In this document: piece by piece, positions 8,279-17,055 of the stretch
How the letters are laid out: each line of letters begins with the position of its first letter
Numbering within the stretch: position 1 is the first letter of the stretch
From: JAPORK01 sp026710285
GTDB lineage: Bacteria; Pseudomonadota; Gammaproteobacteria; Pseudomonadales; Endozoicomonadaceae
NCBI GenBank assembly: GCA_965201045.1
Contig: OZ241746.1
Span: forward strand, 434,001-498,000
Reading direction: 5' to 3'
Length of the DNA: 64,000 nucleotides
Notes under the pieces: generated by a model
Seen by the model: only the letters and a program-made list of their open reading frames with translations
Databases searched by the model: none
Told to the model about the DNA's origin: nothing
Position numbers and translations under genes: made by a program

Positions 8279-9310
8279 ATGGATATTAAAGACCTGCTCA
8301 GATTTTGCATTCAACAAAAAGGTTCAGATTTACATCTCTCAACAGGGTTACCGCCTGTTTTGAGGGTAGACGGAGATATTCGCCGAATTAACGCCCCGGC
8401 ATTAACTAAAGATAATATGGATGCTATTATAAAACAGATTCTCTCTGAAAAAGCACTTGCTCAATTTACAACAAAGAAAGAGTGTGATTTTTCTTATAAT
8501 GCGGCAGATGTTTCACGTTTTCGAGTTAATGCCTTTTATCACAACAGAGGTATTGGTATTGTATTTAGAGCTATTCCTAAAATACAATCTATGGAAACAT
8601 TGGGGCTTGGACAAATATTTAAGGATATCGCAACAAAACCTCGCGGACTATGTCTGGTAACAGGTCCTACAGGTTCAGGTAAAAGTACGACGTTGGCGGC
8701 TATGATAGAATTCATCAATTGTCATCGGCATCAACATATTTTAACCATTGAGGATCCGATAGAATTTATCTATGAATCTAAAAAATGCCTTATCAATCAA
8801 CGTGAAGTACACCAGCATACAGATACTTTCAGCAATGCGTTAAAATCGGCATTGCGAGAAGATCCTGATGTCATTTTGGTAGGAGAGATGCGTGATCTTG
8901 AAACCATCCGTCTGGCGCTTTCCGCTGCTGAAACAGGACACCTTGTTTTTGCTACGCTGCACACTTCTTCTGCCCCGCAAACCATAGACAGAATTATTGA
9001 TGTATTCCCGGCGGCAGAAAAACATATGATTCGCTCTATGCTATCAGAATCGCTGGAAGCAGTGGTTACACAAACACTGTTAAAAAAAACCGCTGGAGGG
9101 CGTATTGCTGCACATGAAATTATGCTGGGAACTTCTGCAATTCGCAATCTGATCAGAGAAAGTAAGACTGCACAAATTTATTCAACGATGCAAACTAGCC
9201 ATAATATTGGTATGCAGACACTTGACCAGCATCTTAGTAGTTTACTGGAGCAGGAATTAATTACACGGGAAACAGCGAAAGAAAAAGCAGCACAGCCAGA
9301 AAAGTTTTGA
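8279..9310 (+). CDS. pilT: Twitching motility ATPase PilT
   Basis: This 343-residue hexameric ATPase retracts type IV pili at the cytoplasmic base of the pilus machine. The Walker A GPTGSGKST is at residues 129-137 and the Walker B DPDVILVGEMRD at about 195-206. The His box TGHLVFATLHT and the PilT-specific AIRNLIRE motif are present, and the ending AAQPEKF is typical. AGGA lies upstream of the ATG. No other type IV pilus gene is in the window. The protein is complete, which suggests that type IV pili are still used for twitching, adhesion or DNA uptake (compare comF at 18417). Confidence 0.96.
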   Translation: MDIKDLLRFCIQQKGSDLHLSTGLPPVLRVDGDIRRINAPALTKDNMDAIIKQILSEKALAQFTTKKECDFSYNAADVSRFRVNAFYHNRGIGIVFRAIPKIQSMETLGLGQIFKDIATKPRGLCLVTGPTGSGKSTTLAAMIEFINCHRHQHILTIEDPIEFIYESKKCLINQREVHQHTDTFSNALKSALREDPDVILVGEMRDLETIRLALSAAETGHLVFATLHTSSAPQTIDRIIDVFPAAEKHMIRSMLSESLEAVVTQTLLKKTAGGRIAAHEIMLGTSAIRNLIRESKTAQIYSTMQTSHNIGMQTLDQHLSSLLEQELITRETAKEKAAQPEKF

Positions 9311-9379
9311 TGGTTAAAACCATTAGTTTGATTGGTTATTTTATCAGTCACATGGAAAAGACCTTGAAATTTATCATCT

Positions 9380-9461
9380 ACAAACTCTGGTTTGGAGTTT
9401 TTGATTAAATAATAAAAGTTCTTTCTTTTATCGACTGATGCTGAAATAACCCTGTCATTCC
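9380..9461 (-). repeat. Dispersed repeat B, copy 2
   Basis: The minus strand reads GGTTATTTCAGCATCAG near 9455, then TTTTATTATTTAATCAAAAA and AACCAGAGTTTGTAGAT. This is the same module as at 693-770, 13228-13323 and 32711-32787. It abuts the MITE that starts at 9463. Confidence 0.7.
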
Positions 9462-9462
9462 A

Positions 9463-9664
9463 CTGTCTCTTAGTCACATTTTTTAGATGCTGACTTTTAT
9501 CCTGGCAGGTTGCCTGCTCTGAATATTCAGCCTTTTTGGCATAAAACCGTGGGCTGAGCTTGTCGAAGCTCAGCCCACGGTGCGTTCAGGAAAAGCTCGC
9601 ATATTCAGCAGAAAGTGAAACTGTGAATAAAAATTGAAACTTAAAAAATGTGACTAAGAGACAG
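9463..9664. mobile_element. MITE with IS50-like ends, 202 bp
   Basis: The left end CTGTCTCTTAGTCACATTT is repeated inverted at the right end, giving terminal inverted repeats of about 22 bp. These ends resemble the IS50/Tn5 mosaic end CTGTCTCTTATACACATCT at 16 of 19 positions. Inside lies a nearly perfect palindrome (9547-9580) built on GGGCTGAGCTTGTCGAAGC. There is no transposase, so it would have been mobilised in trans. No 9-bp target duplication is seen, so one flank has probably been rearranged. The related copies are at 52205-52450, 13335-13604 and 13989-14035. Confidence 0.8.
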
Positions 9665-9693
9665 CCCTAAAGGAAGGGGTCTCTCGCACAAAA

Positions 9694-10734
9694 TTAATGA
9701 ATTACCTGAGAAGCGCAACCAGGTTTTGCAAACCGTATACTGGAAGCCTGGCAATTTAATCCATATTTATATCTGATCACCTCTGTTAACCCTGTAGAGT
9801 ATCGAATAAGGCTGAGACAGCCTTGTTCATCATAGTCCATTGAAATACGTAAATTTGGATATTTATTTTGATCAGATAAAATAATTACCTGTGGATACAC
9901 GCCTTGTTTTTTATAAAGATAAAAACGTTTCTGCTGCACAGGTTTTTTATTATCATAGCCGGTGATAAGGAGTTCACGACCACCCCCCGGAAGACGTAAA
10001 CTAATTTGATGCCCGGCATCATCATGAATATAATGTAAAAAACCTAAATCACTATAAGAAAACCAGATATTATTCTTATCGGGTTGTATCATCTGTGTTT
10101 CAAATCCATCCGTGTTAAGCACCTCTTTTGTACCATCAGGATAAGTGATATAAATACGTTTGTATATACTACCAACAACCTTAATTTTACTAGCTCCGGG
10201 TTGATTTTTGCTGCAAGGCACCCATTTTGCACCATAATAATTACCCGAAATAGCATTAAAACATTGTCCACGTGATGTTAGCAACTGCCCTAAAACGCTG
10301 GTTTTATTTTTTCTATAAAAATGGGAAAGATTGTAGCTCCATCTGTTACTAAAATTTAACAGGGTAGATGAATGATTTGTAGCAGTATCATAACGCAATA
10401 CCAAATTAAATTTGTCTCCGGAAGGCTTATCATTAAAAAATTTTCCTGCTGCAATAGCAATTTTCAATTCACCATTATGTAAACTGATTGGCAGACTTTC
10501 GTTGTTTTGATAATTACAGGAAGGATTAGTTACAGCGGTATTTTTATTTACATCAACATCTAATAACTGATTAATTATGTTACCTCCACTTAACAGTTTA
10601 TGTTTATTAAAAGGTACAACAGTATAAGCAACGGTTTTAGCCTGATAACAAAAAGCAAATAAAGAAATTAAACACATAAAAAAATAATTTGACTTCCTGT
10701 TTTTTTTAGTAGTGATATTTAATAAATTTTGCAT
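9694..10734 (-). CDS. Orphan Rhs-type N-terminal domain protein, exported
   Basis: The protein has 346 residues from the ATG at 10734, with GAGATGG about 8 bases upstream. TTG 10752 and ATG 10749 are alternative starts. A signal segment lies near residues 15-36 (YFFMCLISLFAFCYQAKTVA). The following region aligns by eye with the N-terminal part of the three giant Rhs proteins at 33-52 kb: LVLRYD then NRWSYNLSHF here against LQLNYN then TGWGWNLTHF there, and YITYPDGTKEVLNTDGFE against IYANGSRETLSHDGYE. It stops after this domain with no YD-repeat core or toxin tip. A MITE ends 29 bp past the stop, so it is probably a 3'-truncated Rhs gene. Whether it is still functional is unknown. Confidence 0.6.
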   Translation of the reverse strand: MQNLLNITTKKNRKSNYFFMCLISLFAFCYQAKTVAYTVVPFNKHKLLSGGNIINQLLDVDVNKNTAVTNPSCNYQNNESLPISLHNGELKIAIAAGKFFNDKPSGDKFNLVLRYDTATNHSSTLLNFSNRWSYNLSHFYRKNKTSVLGQLLTSRGQCFNAISGNYYGAKWVPCSKNQPGASKIKVVGSIYKRIYITYPDGTKEVLNTDGFETQMIQPDKNNIWFSYSDLGFLHYIHDDAGHQISLRLPGGGRELLITGYDNKKPVQQKRFYLYKKQGVYPQVIILSDQNKYPNLRISMDYDEQGCLSLIRYSTGLTEVIRYKYGLNCQASSIRFAKPGCASQVIH

Positions 10735-10752
10735 TGTAAACCATCTCATCAA

Positions 10753-11152
10753 TGAATAAAACTGGTAATCCTATTTTGTTGACAGCAGATTAACTGCCAC
10801 AAACAACGGGTTAAAAATATTTGCAATTTATTTTTCTATACAATAATAAAGACACACAGATATGATATTTGTTTCCTAAAAGCATCAGAAGAGTTAGCAA
10901 TTTACTATTATTACACTGATATAATTCTGGTCTGCACTCTTTTTATTTCTTTTTATGATATGACAGAATTTCTGGTGGAAAACCGCTGAAATGTAAGCAT
11001 TCTGCATTGATATGGCACAAGCAAAACTGCTGCATACAACACATGTAAACATTAGTGAAGACAGAAAGTTTTTACTAATGCTTAACCGTGTTATTTTTAC
11101 CTATTGATTTTTTTTGTTCCGCCACTACTATCAACAGAACAAAGTGTTATCT
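10753..11152. other. Intergenic, nothing recognised
   Basis: About 400 bases of AT-rich DNA separate the orphan Rhs fragment from the 3' end of galU. A forward run of about 31 codons from the ATG near 11012 (MAQAKLLHTTHVNISEDRKF) is too short and isolated to call a gene. No tRNA, clear terminator or transposase remnant was seen. Confidence 0.5.
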
Positions 11153-11983
11153 CTATTTTTGATAAATATGTTTATAACAAAAGTTTGTTGCATCAATAAA
11201 ACCTTCAATACTGCCACAGTCAAAACGTTTACCTGTAAATTTATAAGCAAGAACACAATCTCTTTTTGCCTGTGTCAGCAAAGCATCAGTTAACTGTATT
11301 TCATTGGCTTTACCCGGAGCTGTTTTTTTAAGAATATTGAAAATATCCGGTGTTAATATATAACGCCCAATGACAGCCAGATTACCGGGAGCATCTTGTT
11401 TATCAGGCTTTTCAACCATGTTATTTATTCTGAAAAGATTATTGTTAATTTTTTCTCCTGCAATAATGCCGTATCTGTCTACTTCATCATCGGGTACTTC
11501 TTGTACAGCAACAATGGAGCAGCGAAAGCGCTTATACAGATCAACCATTTGACGAAGAACATTTTCTCCGTTCAGATTAATACAAAGATCATCAGCAAGA
11601 ACTACCGCAAAAGGCTGATTACCAATCAGTACTTCACCTGTCATAATTGCATGCCCAAGCCCTTTAATTTCTTTTTGTCGGGTATAAGAAAAACGACAGT
11701 TATCCACCAGCCGACGAATATCATTCATCTGTTTTTCTTTAACAGAACCAGAAATTTGCTGTTCCAGCTCAAAGTTAATATCAAAATAATCTTCAAGGGC
11801 TCGTTTTCCTCTTCCTGTAACAATACTAATTTCATTAAGACCTGCATCTAAAGCTTCATTAACACCATATTCAATAAGCGGTTTATTTACAACAGGCATC
11901 ATTTCTTTTGGCATAGACTTTGTTGCCGGTAAAAATCTTGTTCCGTAACCTGCTGCCGGAAACAAACATTTTTTTATCATCAT
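11153..11983 (-). CDS. galU: UTP-glucose-1-phosphate uridylyltransferase
   Basis: The 276-residue enzyme makes UDP-glucose for lipopolysaccharide, capsule and trehalose synthesis. The nucleotidyltransferase signature FPAAGYGTRFLPATKSMPKE is at residues 8-27, with PVVNKPLIEYGV just after it. GLGHAIMTG, VVLADDLC (metal-binding aspartates) and VEKP follow. Length is slightly short of the usual 290-300 but ends normally (RFDCGSIEGFIDATN). It lies 21 bp downstream of rfaH on the same strand, so the two are probably co-transcribed, coupling sugar-nucleotide supply to RfaH-controlled surface polysaccharide operons. Confidence 0.95.
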   Translation of the reverse strand: MMIKKCLFPAAGYGTRFLPATKSMPKEMMPVVNKPLIEYGVNEALDAGLNEISIVTGRGKRALEDYFDINFELEQQISGSVKEKQMNDIRRLVDNCRFSYTRQKEIKGLGHAIMTGEVLIGNQPFAVVLADDLCINLNGENVLRQMVDLYKRFRCSIVAVQEVPDDEVDRYGIIAGEKINNNLFRINNMVEKPDKQDAPGNLAVIGRYILTPDIFNILKKTAPGKANEIQLTDALLTQAKRDCVLAYKFTGKRFDCGSIEGFIDATNFCYKHIYQK

Positions 11984-12004
11984 TAATCCATTTGATTGTC
12001 GGGT

Positions 12005-12466
12005 TCAAACACTGCATAAGCTGGCTGTTGGTACCTGAATTTTACGTGTAGAGTTTAGTAATTTTAATAAGATAACAGAACGCTCTTCACCATGATCACA
12101 CAGATAAATAGCTCTGTACTGTGCAAACGGACCATGCCGGAACTCAACTAGCTGCCCTTCTTTAAATAAAGGCATCCCTTCGAGTATTTTTTCTTGTCGT
12201 TTAATTTTTGCTATTAACTCATCTGAGGCTACAGCAAAAGTTTCTCCAAAACGCACAAAACCCTGCACTCCCCGGGTTGACTTCACTGTTCTCAGGGAAA
12301 TATCTTCTGTATGTTGCAAAAGCACATAACCTGGAAATAATACTTCCGTTCGACTATTTTTCCGGGTAAAATAAGGACAATACACAGAAAAATTTTGCCT
12401 GCTCAGATTTATTACTGCCCTGTCTTCTTGCCTTGAATGGGTTTTAATTAAAAACCATTTACTCAT
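12005..12466 (-). CDS. rfaH: Transcription antitermination protein RfaH
   Basis: This 153-residue NusG paralogue has the N-terminal NGN domain start WFLIKTHSRQEDRAVINLSR and the RfaH/NusG block LFPGYVLLQ, then STRGVQGFVRFG. A KOW-like C-terminal domain follows (EGQLVEFRHGPFAQYRAIY). RfaH joins RNA polymerase at ops elements and prevents Rho- and pause-dependent termination in long surface-polysaccharide or virulence operons. Its presence suggests such operons elsewhere. No clear ops element was seen upstream of the glycosyl operon at 24-31 kb. It is first in an rfaH-galU pair. Confidence 0.9.
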   Translation of the reverse strand: MSKWFLIKTHSRQEDRAVINLSRQNFSVYCPYFTRKNSRTEVLFPGYVLLQHTEDISLRTVKSTRGVQGFVRFGETFAVASDELIAKIKRQEKILEGMPLFKEGQLVEFRHGPFAQYRAIYLCDHGEERSVILLKLLNSTRKIQVPTASLCSV

Positions 12467-13178
12467 TTTGTTGAATCCTGATCATCACAGTTTTTACAAA
12501 GATACTGCTTTATTATTTTTAAAAATTTCCAGGCTTTAATAGTTAATTTATAAGTTTTTTAGAACAACAAAAAATAAATTTTCCCATAAAGAGTGTACAA
12601 AAAAATTCACCTGCTGCAAAGCAATTTAATATCCGCAACACTGTCGACAGCTTTCTGGTTGAAAATGGTGTTTTAAATCTTTTGTCAGATGATCGTTGGA
12701 TTTAGTTTGTTATGCATCGGTAATTGACATCTGTGACAATCTTAGATAGTTAACTGAAATTTTGCAATTGATGTCAGCTCTGTTTTGCACAAACATAACT
12801 GTATAACTTCAACAGTCTCTTCCGTGCTCCGCCGTTGTTATTCCTGCAAAAGCAGACATCCGGGAACAGGGAAATTATATTTTAGTGGTGACTGTCTTAA
12901 TGGATTTCTGTCTTTGCTACATACTCTTATATAAGCATTTAGTTGGATGTGAAAAAATTTAGAATTTTTTTCTATATTCCTGCTTTTGCAGGAATGACGT
13001 AGTGGTGCAGGGAATGACGGAGCAGAAATGCATCATCTAATCAAACCTGAAATAATTAATACAATACCCATGCTGCTTATTCTGTTATCCTTGCTATACC
13101 TTATCACTCCTACTTTTCATTTTTTCTGTCTGTACAAACATAACTTAATGATTTTAAAAGTTTTTGCATAAACAACCG
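12467..13178. other. Intergenic repeat-rich region
   Basis: No gene is recognised. The stretch holds a solo end of palindromic element A (CAACACTGTCGACAGCTTTC, 12637-12656) and a short perfect hairpin (12975-12995: ATTCCTGC, loop, GCAGGAAT) followed by two GGAATGACG-type motifs. It also holds AT-rich DNA that may carry the rfaH promoter. The hairpin belongs to the common class of small palindromes built on ATTCC(C/T)GC. Confidence 0.55.
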
Positions 13179-13323
13179 TTATCGGGTAAGGTGGAGCTTT
13201 CACCCCGTCCTTCCCCTGTCTTTTATACACAAATTCTGGTTCGGAGTTTTTGGCTGAATAATAAAAATCCTTGCTTTTAAACTGCTGATGCTGATGCTGA
13301 TACTGAAATAACCTTGTCATTCC
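13179..13323 (-). repeat. Dispersed repeat modules B and C, inverted copy
   Basis: On the minus strand the order is module B (13323 to 13228, GGTTATTTCAGTATCAGC to AACCAGAATTTGTGTA) and then module C (13227 to 13179, AAAAGACAGGGGAAGG to CTTACCCGATAA). At 644-770 the same two modules occur with C before B. The copy here contains a small CAGCAT expansion. Confidence 0.7.
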
Positions 13324-13334
13324 GGCAGGGATTG

Positions 13335-13604
13335 CATTCTCTTATACATAAGTTTTTAATCAAACCTCTGCTTGGAAATTTTAAGAGTAGTATACTATAT
13401 ATCATGACTGTACGGCTTATTCGTACCAGATAAATAAGCCATTATTTTCACAAATCTGTAGTCATTCCCGCCTCCGCGGGAATGACTTCGGAGAAAACGG
13501 AAAATAACGAAATAACGGCAGACTCAGTAAAAGCTGGTGTATTTAGCAGGAGATAAAATTTTCAGGGTAAGAATTGGGGCTTAAAAAATGTGACCAAGAG
13601 AAAG
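13335..13604. mobile_element. Decayed MITE with IS50-like ends
   Basis: The left end CATTCTCTTATACATAAG resembles the IS50 outer end (CTGACTCTTATACACAAG). The right end, read inverted, is CTTTCTCTTGGTCACATTT, the same family as the MITE at 9463-9664. No target duplication was found. As at 9463, its left side borders a copy of repeat B. A separate palindrome (13461-13486) lies inside it. Confidence 0.6.
13461..13486. repeat. Short palindrome, GTCATTCCCGC type
   Basis: GTCATTCCCGC and its complement GCGGGAATGAC are separated by four bases and form a strong 11-bp stem. Related smaller copies are seen at 12975-12995. This is a REP-like element with no coding potential. Confidence 0.75.
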
Positions 13605-13988
13605 CCCTCAGTCGGGGTGGTTTGGACTTCTTTCGGTCCAACAGGTTTGCCCGTGTCGCCGGACGAACGTCATTCCTGCGGAAATAGAAATCCATAAAGA
13701 AGCCTCCAGGTTTTTTTCATACCTGATCAAATATTTGATGAGATAGACACCCCTCGCTATCGGTGTCAACTGCACTAAAATGAGTATGCTTATATATTTC
13801 ATCTACAGAGATTTGCAATCAGGGGGGTGTCCATATATGTGTATAAGAATCTGATACTTTACACAGGAACCATTTTATATAACTTTTTGATATTCAACCT
13901 TTTTTCAAGTTTGCCTGCCTGCACAGAAATGAATAATTCGATTATTATTGAATTTTATCAGGCATGTGGTAAAATCTCGTTCTTCAGC
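13605..13988. other. Intergenic; possible unidentified element edge
   Basis: No gene is recognised. The segment 13739-13826 contains two related GACACC blocks in inverted arrangement (ACACCCCTCGCTATCGGTGT and GGGGGGTGTCC), which look like ends or regulatory repeats of an unidentified mobile element. Short open frames here lack ribosome binding sites or family resemblance. Confidence 0.35.
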
Positions 13989-14035
13989 TGTCTCTTTGCC
14001 ATATTTTACAGGTTCTGATTTTTACCCTGGCAGGT
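13989..14035 (+). mobile_element. Solo end of the IS50-like MITE family
   Basis: CTGTCTCTTTGCCATATTTT, then CTGATTTTTACCCTGGCAGG and CTCCTGCTGAA, matches the left part of the MITEs at 9463 and 52205. No opposite end is found before the permease gene at 14265, so this is a deletion remnant. Confidence 0.6.
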
Positions 14036-14264
14036 TTGTCTCCTGCTGAACATTACCAGGTAAAGTCCATATTAAACTGTCCGTTGACTGAGCAAAGTTG
14101 CAGCCTGTGATGAGTCTGGCATCTGTAATTATTTTTGTGATCAGATCAATAAAAAAATGTAGTCTGCTGGCGGTTTTTTTAACAGATGAATTGCTTTTTT
14201 TGTCAAAATAAGTTATTAAGACATTACAAAAATATATATCGCTTTTAAAATAGGAAATACCTTT

Positions 14265-15482
14265 ATGGCTGTATCTATAAGAAAACAAATTGGGAGCACA
14301 ATGATTGTTGTAGGAACAGAAATAGGAGCTGGTGTTTTAGCGCTGCCTATTCTTACAGCCAAGCTGGGATTTTTATTTAGTATTATTCTCATGGTAATTT
14401 CGTGGATTACCATGACATACTCAGCACTTTTAGTTGCAGATATTAATCTGACCATGCCGGAAGGTACCAGTTTTGGAAAAATGTCCCGGAATTTATTGGG
14501 GCGTCCGGGAGAAGTTGTCAGCTGGCTGAGCTTTTTGTTTTTATTATATGCAATTATAGTTGCTTACATTTCAGCAGCTTCTTCAGCATTTAGCTTTCTG
14601 CTCCCTATGCTAAACCAGCAGTGGTTTGCAGTTATTTTTGTATCTGTTCTTGGATTTTGTGTACTAAAAGGTATCGGGGCAGTCGATGTAATAAACCGTT
14701 ATCTGTTATCGGTTAAATTGGTTTTCTTTCTTCTGGTTTGTTTAACTTTTTTTGCTTATATACATCCGGTGAATTTATTGGCAAGCAATCTGAATCAGGG
14801 TATCATTCTCCTTGCATTGCCGGTTATTATCAGCTCGTTCACTTCACATATTATTGTTCCCAGTTTGCGGACTTATCTGGAATCAGATGCCAAAGCGTTA
14901 TTCAGAGTATTGGTTATAGGCAGTACTATCCCGTTAATACTTTATGTCCTCTGGGAAGTCTGTCTGTTGGGGACTATCCCTCTTACAGGACCGCATAGTT
15001 TTATGGAGGCTGTCTTTGCGCACAAAAGTGTAACTGAAGCTAACATTGCTGACATCCTTGCTGTAGTGAGTAATAAAATTAATTCCCCTTATGTGCGATT
15101 TAGTATTAATGCTTTTTCTGATATTTCAGTGATGACTTCGTTTTTAGGGGTTGCTATGTCATTGTACCACTTCCTTATTGATAGTATTGGTTTGCGTAAT
15201 AAAAGTAATCTCTATAAAATAAGCGTTGCCGGTACCTTAACTCTGGTTATACCATTGGTAATAGTGTTGCTCAATCCAAATCTTTTTGTCCGGGTTATGG
15301 GGTATGTTGGTGTATCTATAGCCGTACTGGTTATCATTATGCCTGTTCTTATGGTAAGAAAACTCTGTGCAAAGAATATACAGCTTCATTACCGAATCTC
15401 TTCAATGAAGATTATGTGGTTTATTATCTTTTTGGTTGGCTGTCTGGTAATTGTGTTTGAATTGTTTGGTAGCAGCAGTTGA
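14265..15482 (+). CDS. Aromatic amino acid permease (TyrP/Mtr family)
   Basis: This 405-residue inner-membrane protein has about 11 predicted hydrophobic segments. It opens with the family signature IGSTMIVVGTEIGAGVLALP (residues 9-28), then FGKMSRNLLGRPGE. HAAAP-family members import tyrosine, tryptophan or phenylalanine with protons. The family usually has several paralogues in intracellular gammaproteobacteria, and substrate cannot be assigned from sequence alone. AGGAAA lies about 8 bases before the ATG. It stands alone upstream of the T3SS genes in the same direction. Confidence 0.85.
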   Translation: MAVSIRKQIGSTMIVVGTEIGAGVLALPILTAKLGFLFSIILMVISWITMTYSALLVADINLTMPEGTSFGKMSRNLLGRPGEVVSWLSFLFLLYAIIVAYISAASSAFSFLLPMLNQQWFAVIFVSVLGFCVLKGIGAVDVINRYLLSVKLVFFLLVCLTFFAYIHPVNLLASNLNQGIILLALPVIISSFTSHIIVPSLRTYLESDAKALFRVLVIGSTIPLILYVLWEVCLLGTIPLTGPHSFMEAVFAHKSVTEANIADILAVVSNKINSPYVRFSINAFSDISVMTSFLGVAMSLYHFLIDSIGLRNKSNLYKISVAGTLTLVIPLVIVLLNPNLFVRVMGYVGVSIAVLVIIMPVLMVRKLCAKNIQLHYRISSMKIMWFIIFLVGCLVIVFELFGSSS

Positions 15483-15583
15483 TTGCTTGCTAATAGCCTG
15501 TTATGCATTAACTCACCTGTTCCAGCTCATTTTTTACGGCAACATGCAGATAAAAAATAAAGGTGTTGCCGGAGGATGAATGC

Positions 15584-16024
15584 ATGGCGCATAACGATAT
15601 TAGCAGAATTGGTACTGTTACAGAAAAATCTTTTAACAAACCAGAGCAGTTTGACCCTAAAAAAGCAGGTAAAGAAGCTGAAGCACAGGAAGGTAGTGAA
15701 GCTTTTGATGAGTTACTGCAAAATCAGGATACTCCGTTAAAAAATGAGAGTAAAACTACGCTGGATGGAAATGAGCCACAGCTTAAAGAGGCGCCTGCCA
15801 ATGTAGGGGATAAAATTCTTAATGCTTTTCAGGGCGTGAAAAGCAATATCGATAGTCAGCATCAGAAGGTAGATAAATTACTCAATTCAGAAGAAGCGCT
15901 GTCGATGAAAAATATGATTAAAACACAAAAAGCGATTGCTAATTTGTCAATGACACAAGACTTAATGGCTAAGGTTGCCGGTAAAGCGGCGCAGTCACTG
16001 GAAACACTTGCAAAACAGCAATAG
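15584..16024 (+). CDS. sctI: T3SS inner rod protein, SctI-like
   Basis: The protein has 146 residues from the ATG at 15584, with GGAGG 8 bases upstream. A TTG at 15563 overlaps the Shine-Dalgarno sequence and is unlikely. It is hydrophilic, and residues 1-75 are low-complexity and charged. The C-terminal helix LSMKNMIKTQKAIANLSMTQ, followed by DLMAKVAGKAAQSLETLAKQ, matches the YscI/HrpB rod pattern, where such an amphipathic helix polymerises in the periplasmic rod. It precedes sctJ, sctK and sctL, as yscI precedes yscJKL. Similarity outside the C-terminal helix is low. Confidence 0.7.
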   Translation: MAHNDISRIGTVTEKSFNKPEQFDPKKAGKEAEAQEGSEAFDELLQNQDTPLKNESKTTLDGNEPQLKEAPANVGDKILNAFQGVKSNIDSQHQKVDKLLNSEEALSMKNMIKTQKAIANLSMTQDLMAKVAGKAAQSLETLAKQQ

Positions 16025-16224
16025 ATGAGCTTAGCAATAATGCAGTGATTAGTTTTTATCGATGAGAAAATACACTATCAGTGGTTAGGCTTATCTTTTA
16101 AAGTTCATGTTATCTGCTCTTTTGTATATTAGAAAAAGTGATATATAAGTATTAAGTCATTAACCATAAAAAAATTAGTAAAAACAGGCGACCGGTGGAA
16201 AATTACAAGAGAAAGGATTGTCTC

Positions 16225-17055
16225 GTGCATAAAATAAGAATGTTTGCCTGCTTATTCCTGGTGCTCCTGCTGGCCGGGTGCAAAGCGCAATTATATACAG
16301 GGCTGAATGAACGTGAAGGTAATGATATGCTTGCGTTACTGCTCAGTGCTGGTATTTCTGCCACCAAAGAGTTGAATAAAGACCGGGAATTAACGCTGTT
16401 TGTACCCACTGACGATGTTGCACGTGCTATCCAGCTGTTACGCAGCAATGGACATCCGGCAGATAATTTTTCATCAGTCAGTGAGATTTTTCCTAAAGAC
16501 GGTCTTATCTCTTCACCCATTGAAGAACGCGCAAGATATACTTATTCTATGTCGCAGGAACTCTCCTCAACGCTTTCTATGATCGATGGTGTAATTACCG
16601 CCAGAGTACATGTGGTGTTACCACAGGAAGCCAATGGAATACAGGAAAACCCTTTTCCTTCTTCAGCAGCCGTTTTTATTAAATACAGTTCAGAGCTGGT
16701 TTTATCCGGATTTATTCCTAAAGTAAAAACATTAGTATCCAACAGTATTGAAGGATTATCGCTGGATAAAATTACAGTGACCCTCTTTCCTGCTTCAGTT
16801 TCAGCACCTGAAGATATGGATATGCCAGATAAAGATACGAGTATTCTAACGATAGAGGTGAGTCCTGAGTCCAGACAGCGGTTAATACTGTTGCTGTCAG
16901 GGTTGTTGTTACTGATTTTATTAGCACTGGGTGCGGTGGGTTTCTGTGTCTGGCTGCTGATCCGACAAAAGAAAAAGCACAACAGTATGCCGGAGTTCAG
17001 TGAAGAGCTGCCTGAGACGGTTGGCATTGAAGATGATAAAGAGCCGGCAACATGA
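16225..17055 (+). CDS. sctJ: T3SS inner-membrane ring lipoprotein SctJ
   Basis: The protein has 276 residues from GTG 16225, with GAAAGG 8 bases upstream. GTG 16195 would add ten residues. The lipobox LLLAGC makes Cys19 the lipidated residue. LYTGLNEREGNDMLALLLSA, then GISATKE, is the signature of the YscJ/PrgK first ring-building domain. ERARYTYSMSQELSSTLSMI, followed by DGVITARVHVVLP, is the second. A C-terminal membrane helix (about 220-248) is followed by a basic, then acidic tail. It forms the inner ring of the needle complex. It overlaps sctK by four bases (ATGA), so translation is coupled. Confidence 0.95.
   Translation: MHKIRMFACLFLVLLLAGCKAQLYTGLNEREGNDMLALLLSAGISATKELNKDRELTLFVPTDDVARAIQLLRSNGHPADNFSSVSEIFPKDGLISSPIEERARYTYSMSQELSSTLSMIDGVITARVHVVLPQEANGIQENPFPSSAAVFIKYSSELVLSGFIPKVKTLVSNSIEGLSLDKITVTLFPASVSAPEDMDMPDKDTSILTIEVSPESRQRLILLLSGLLLLILLALGAVGFCVWLLIRQKKKHNSMPEFSEELPETVGIEDDKEPAT

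Noticed and set aside
13608..13802. 64-codon minus-strand frame downstream of the 13335 MITE
   Set aside because: It has no ribosome binding site or domain and lies in DNA full of inverted repeats. It was treated as intergenic.
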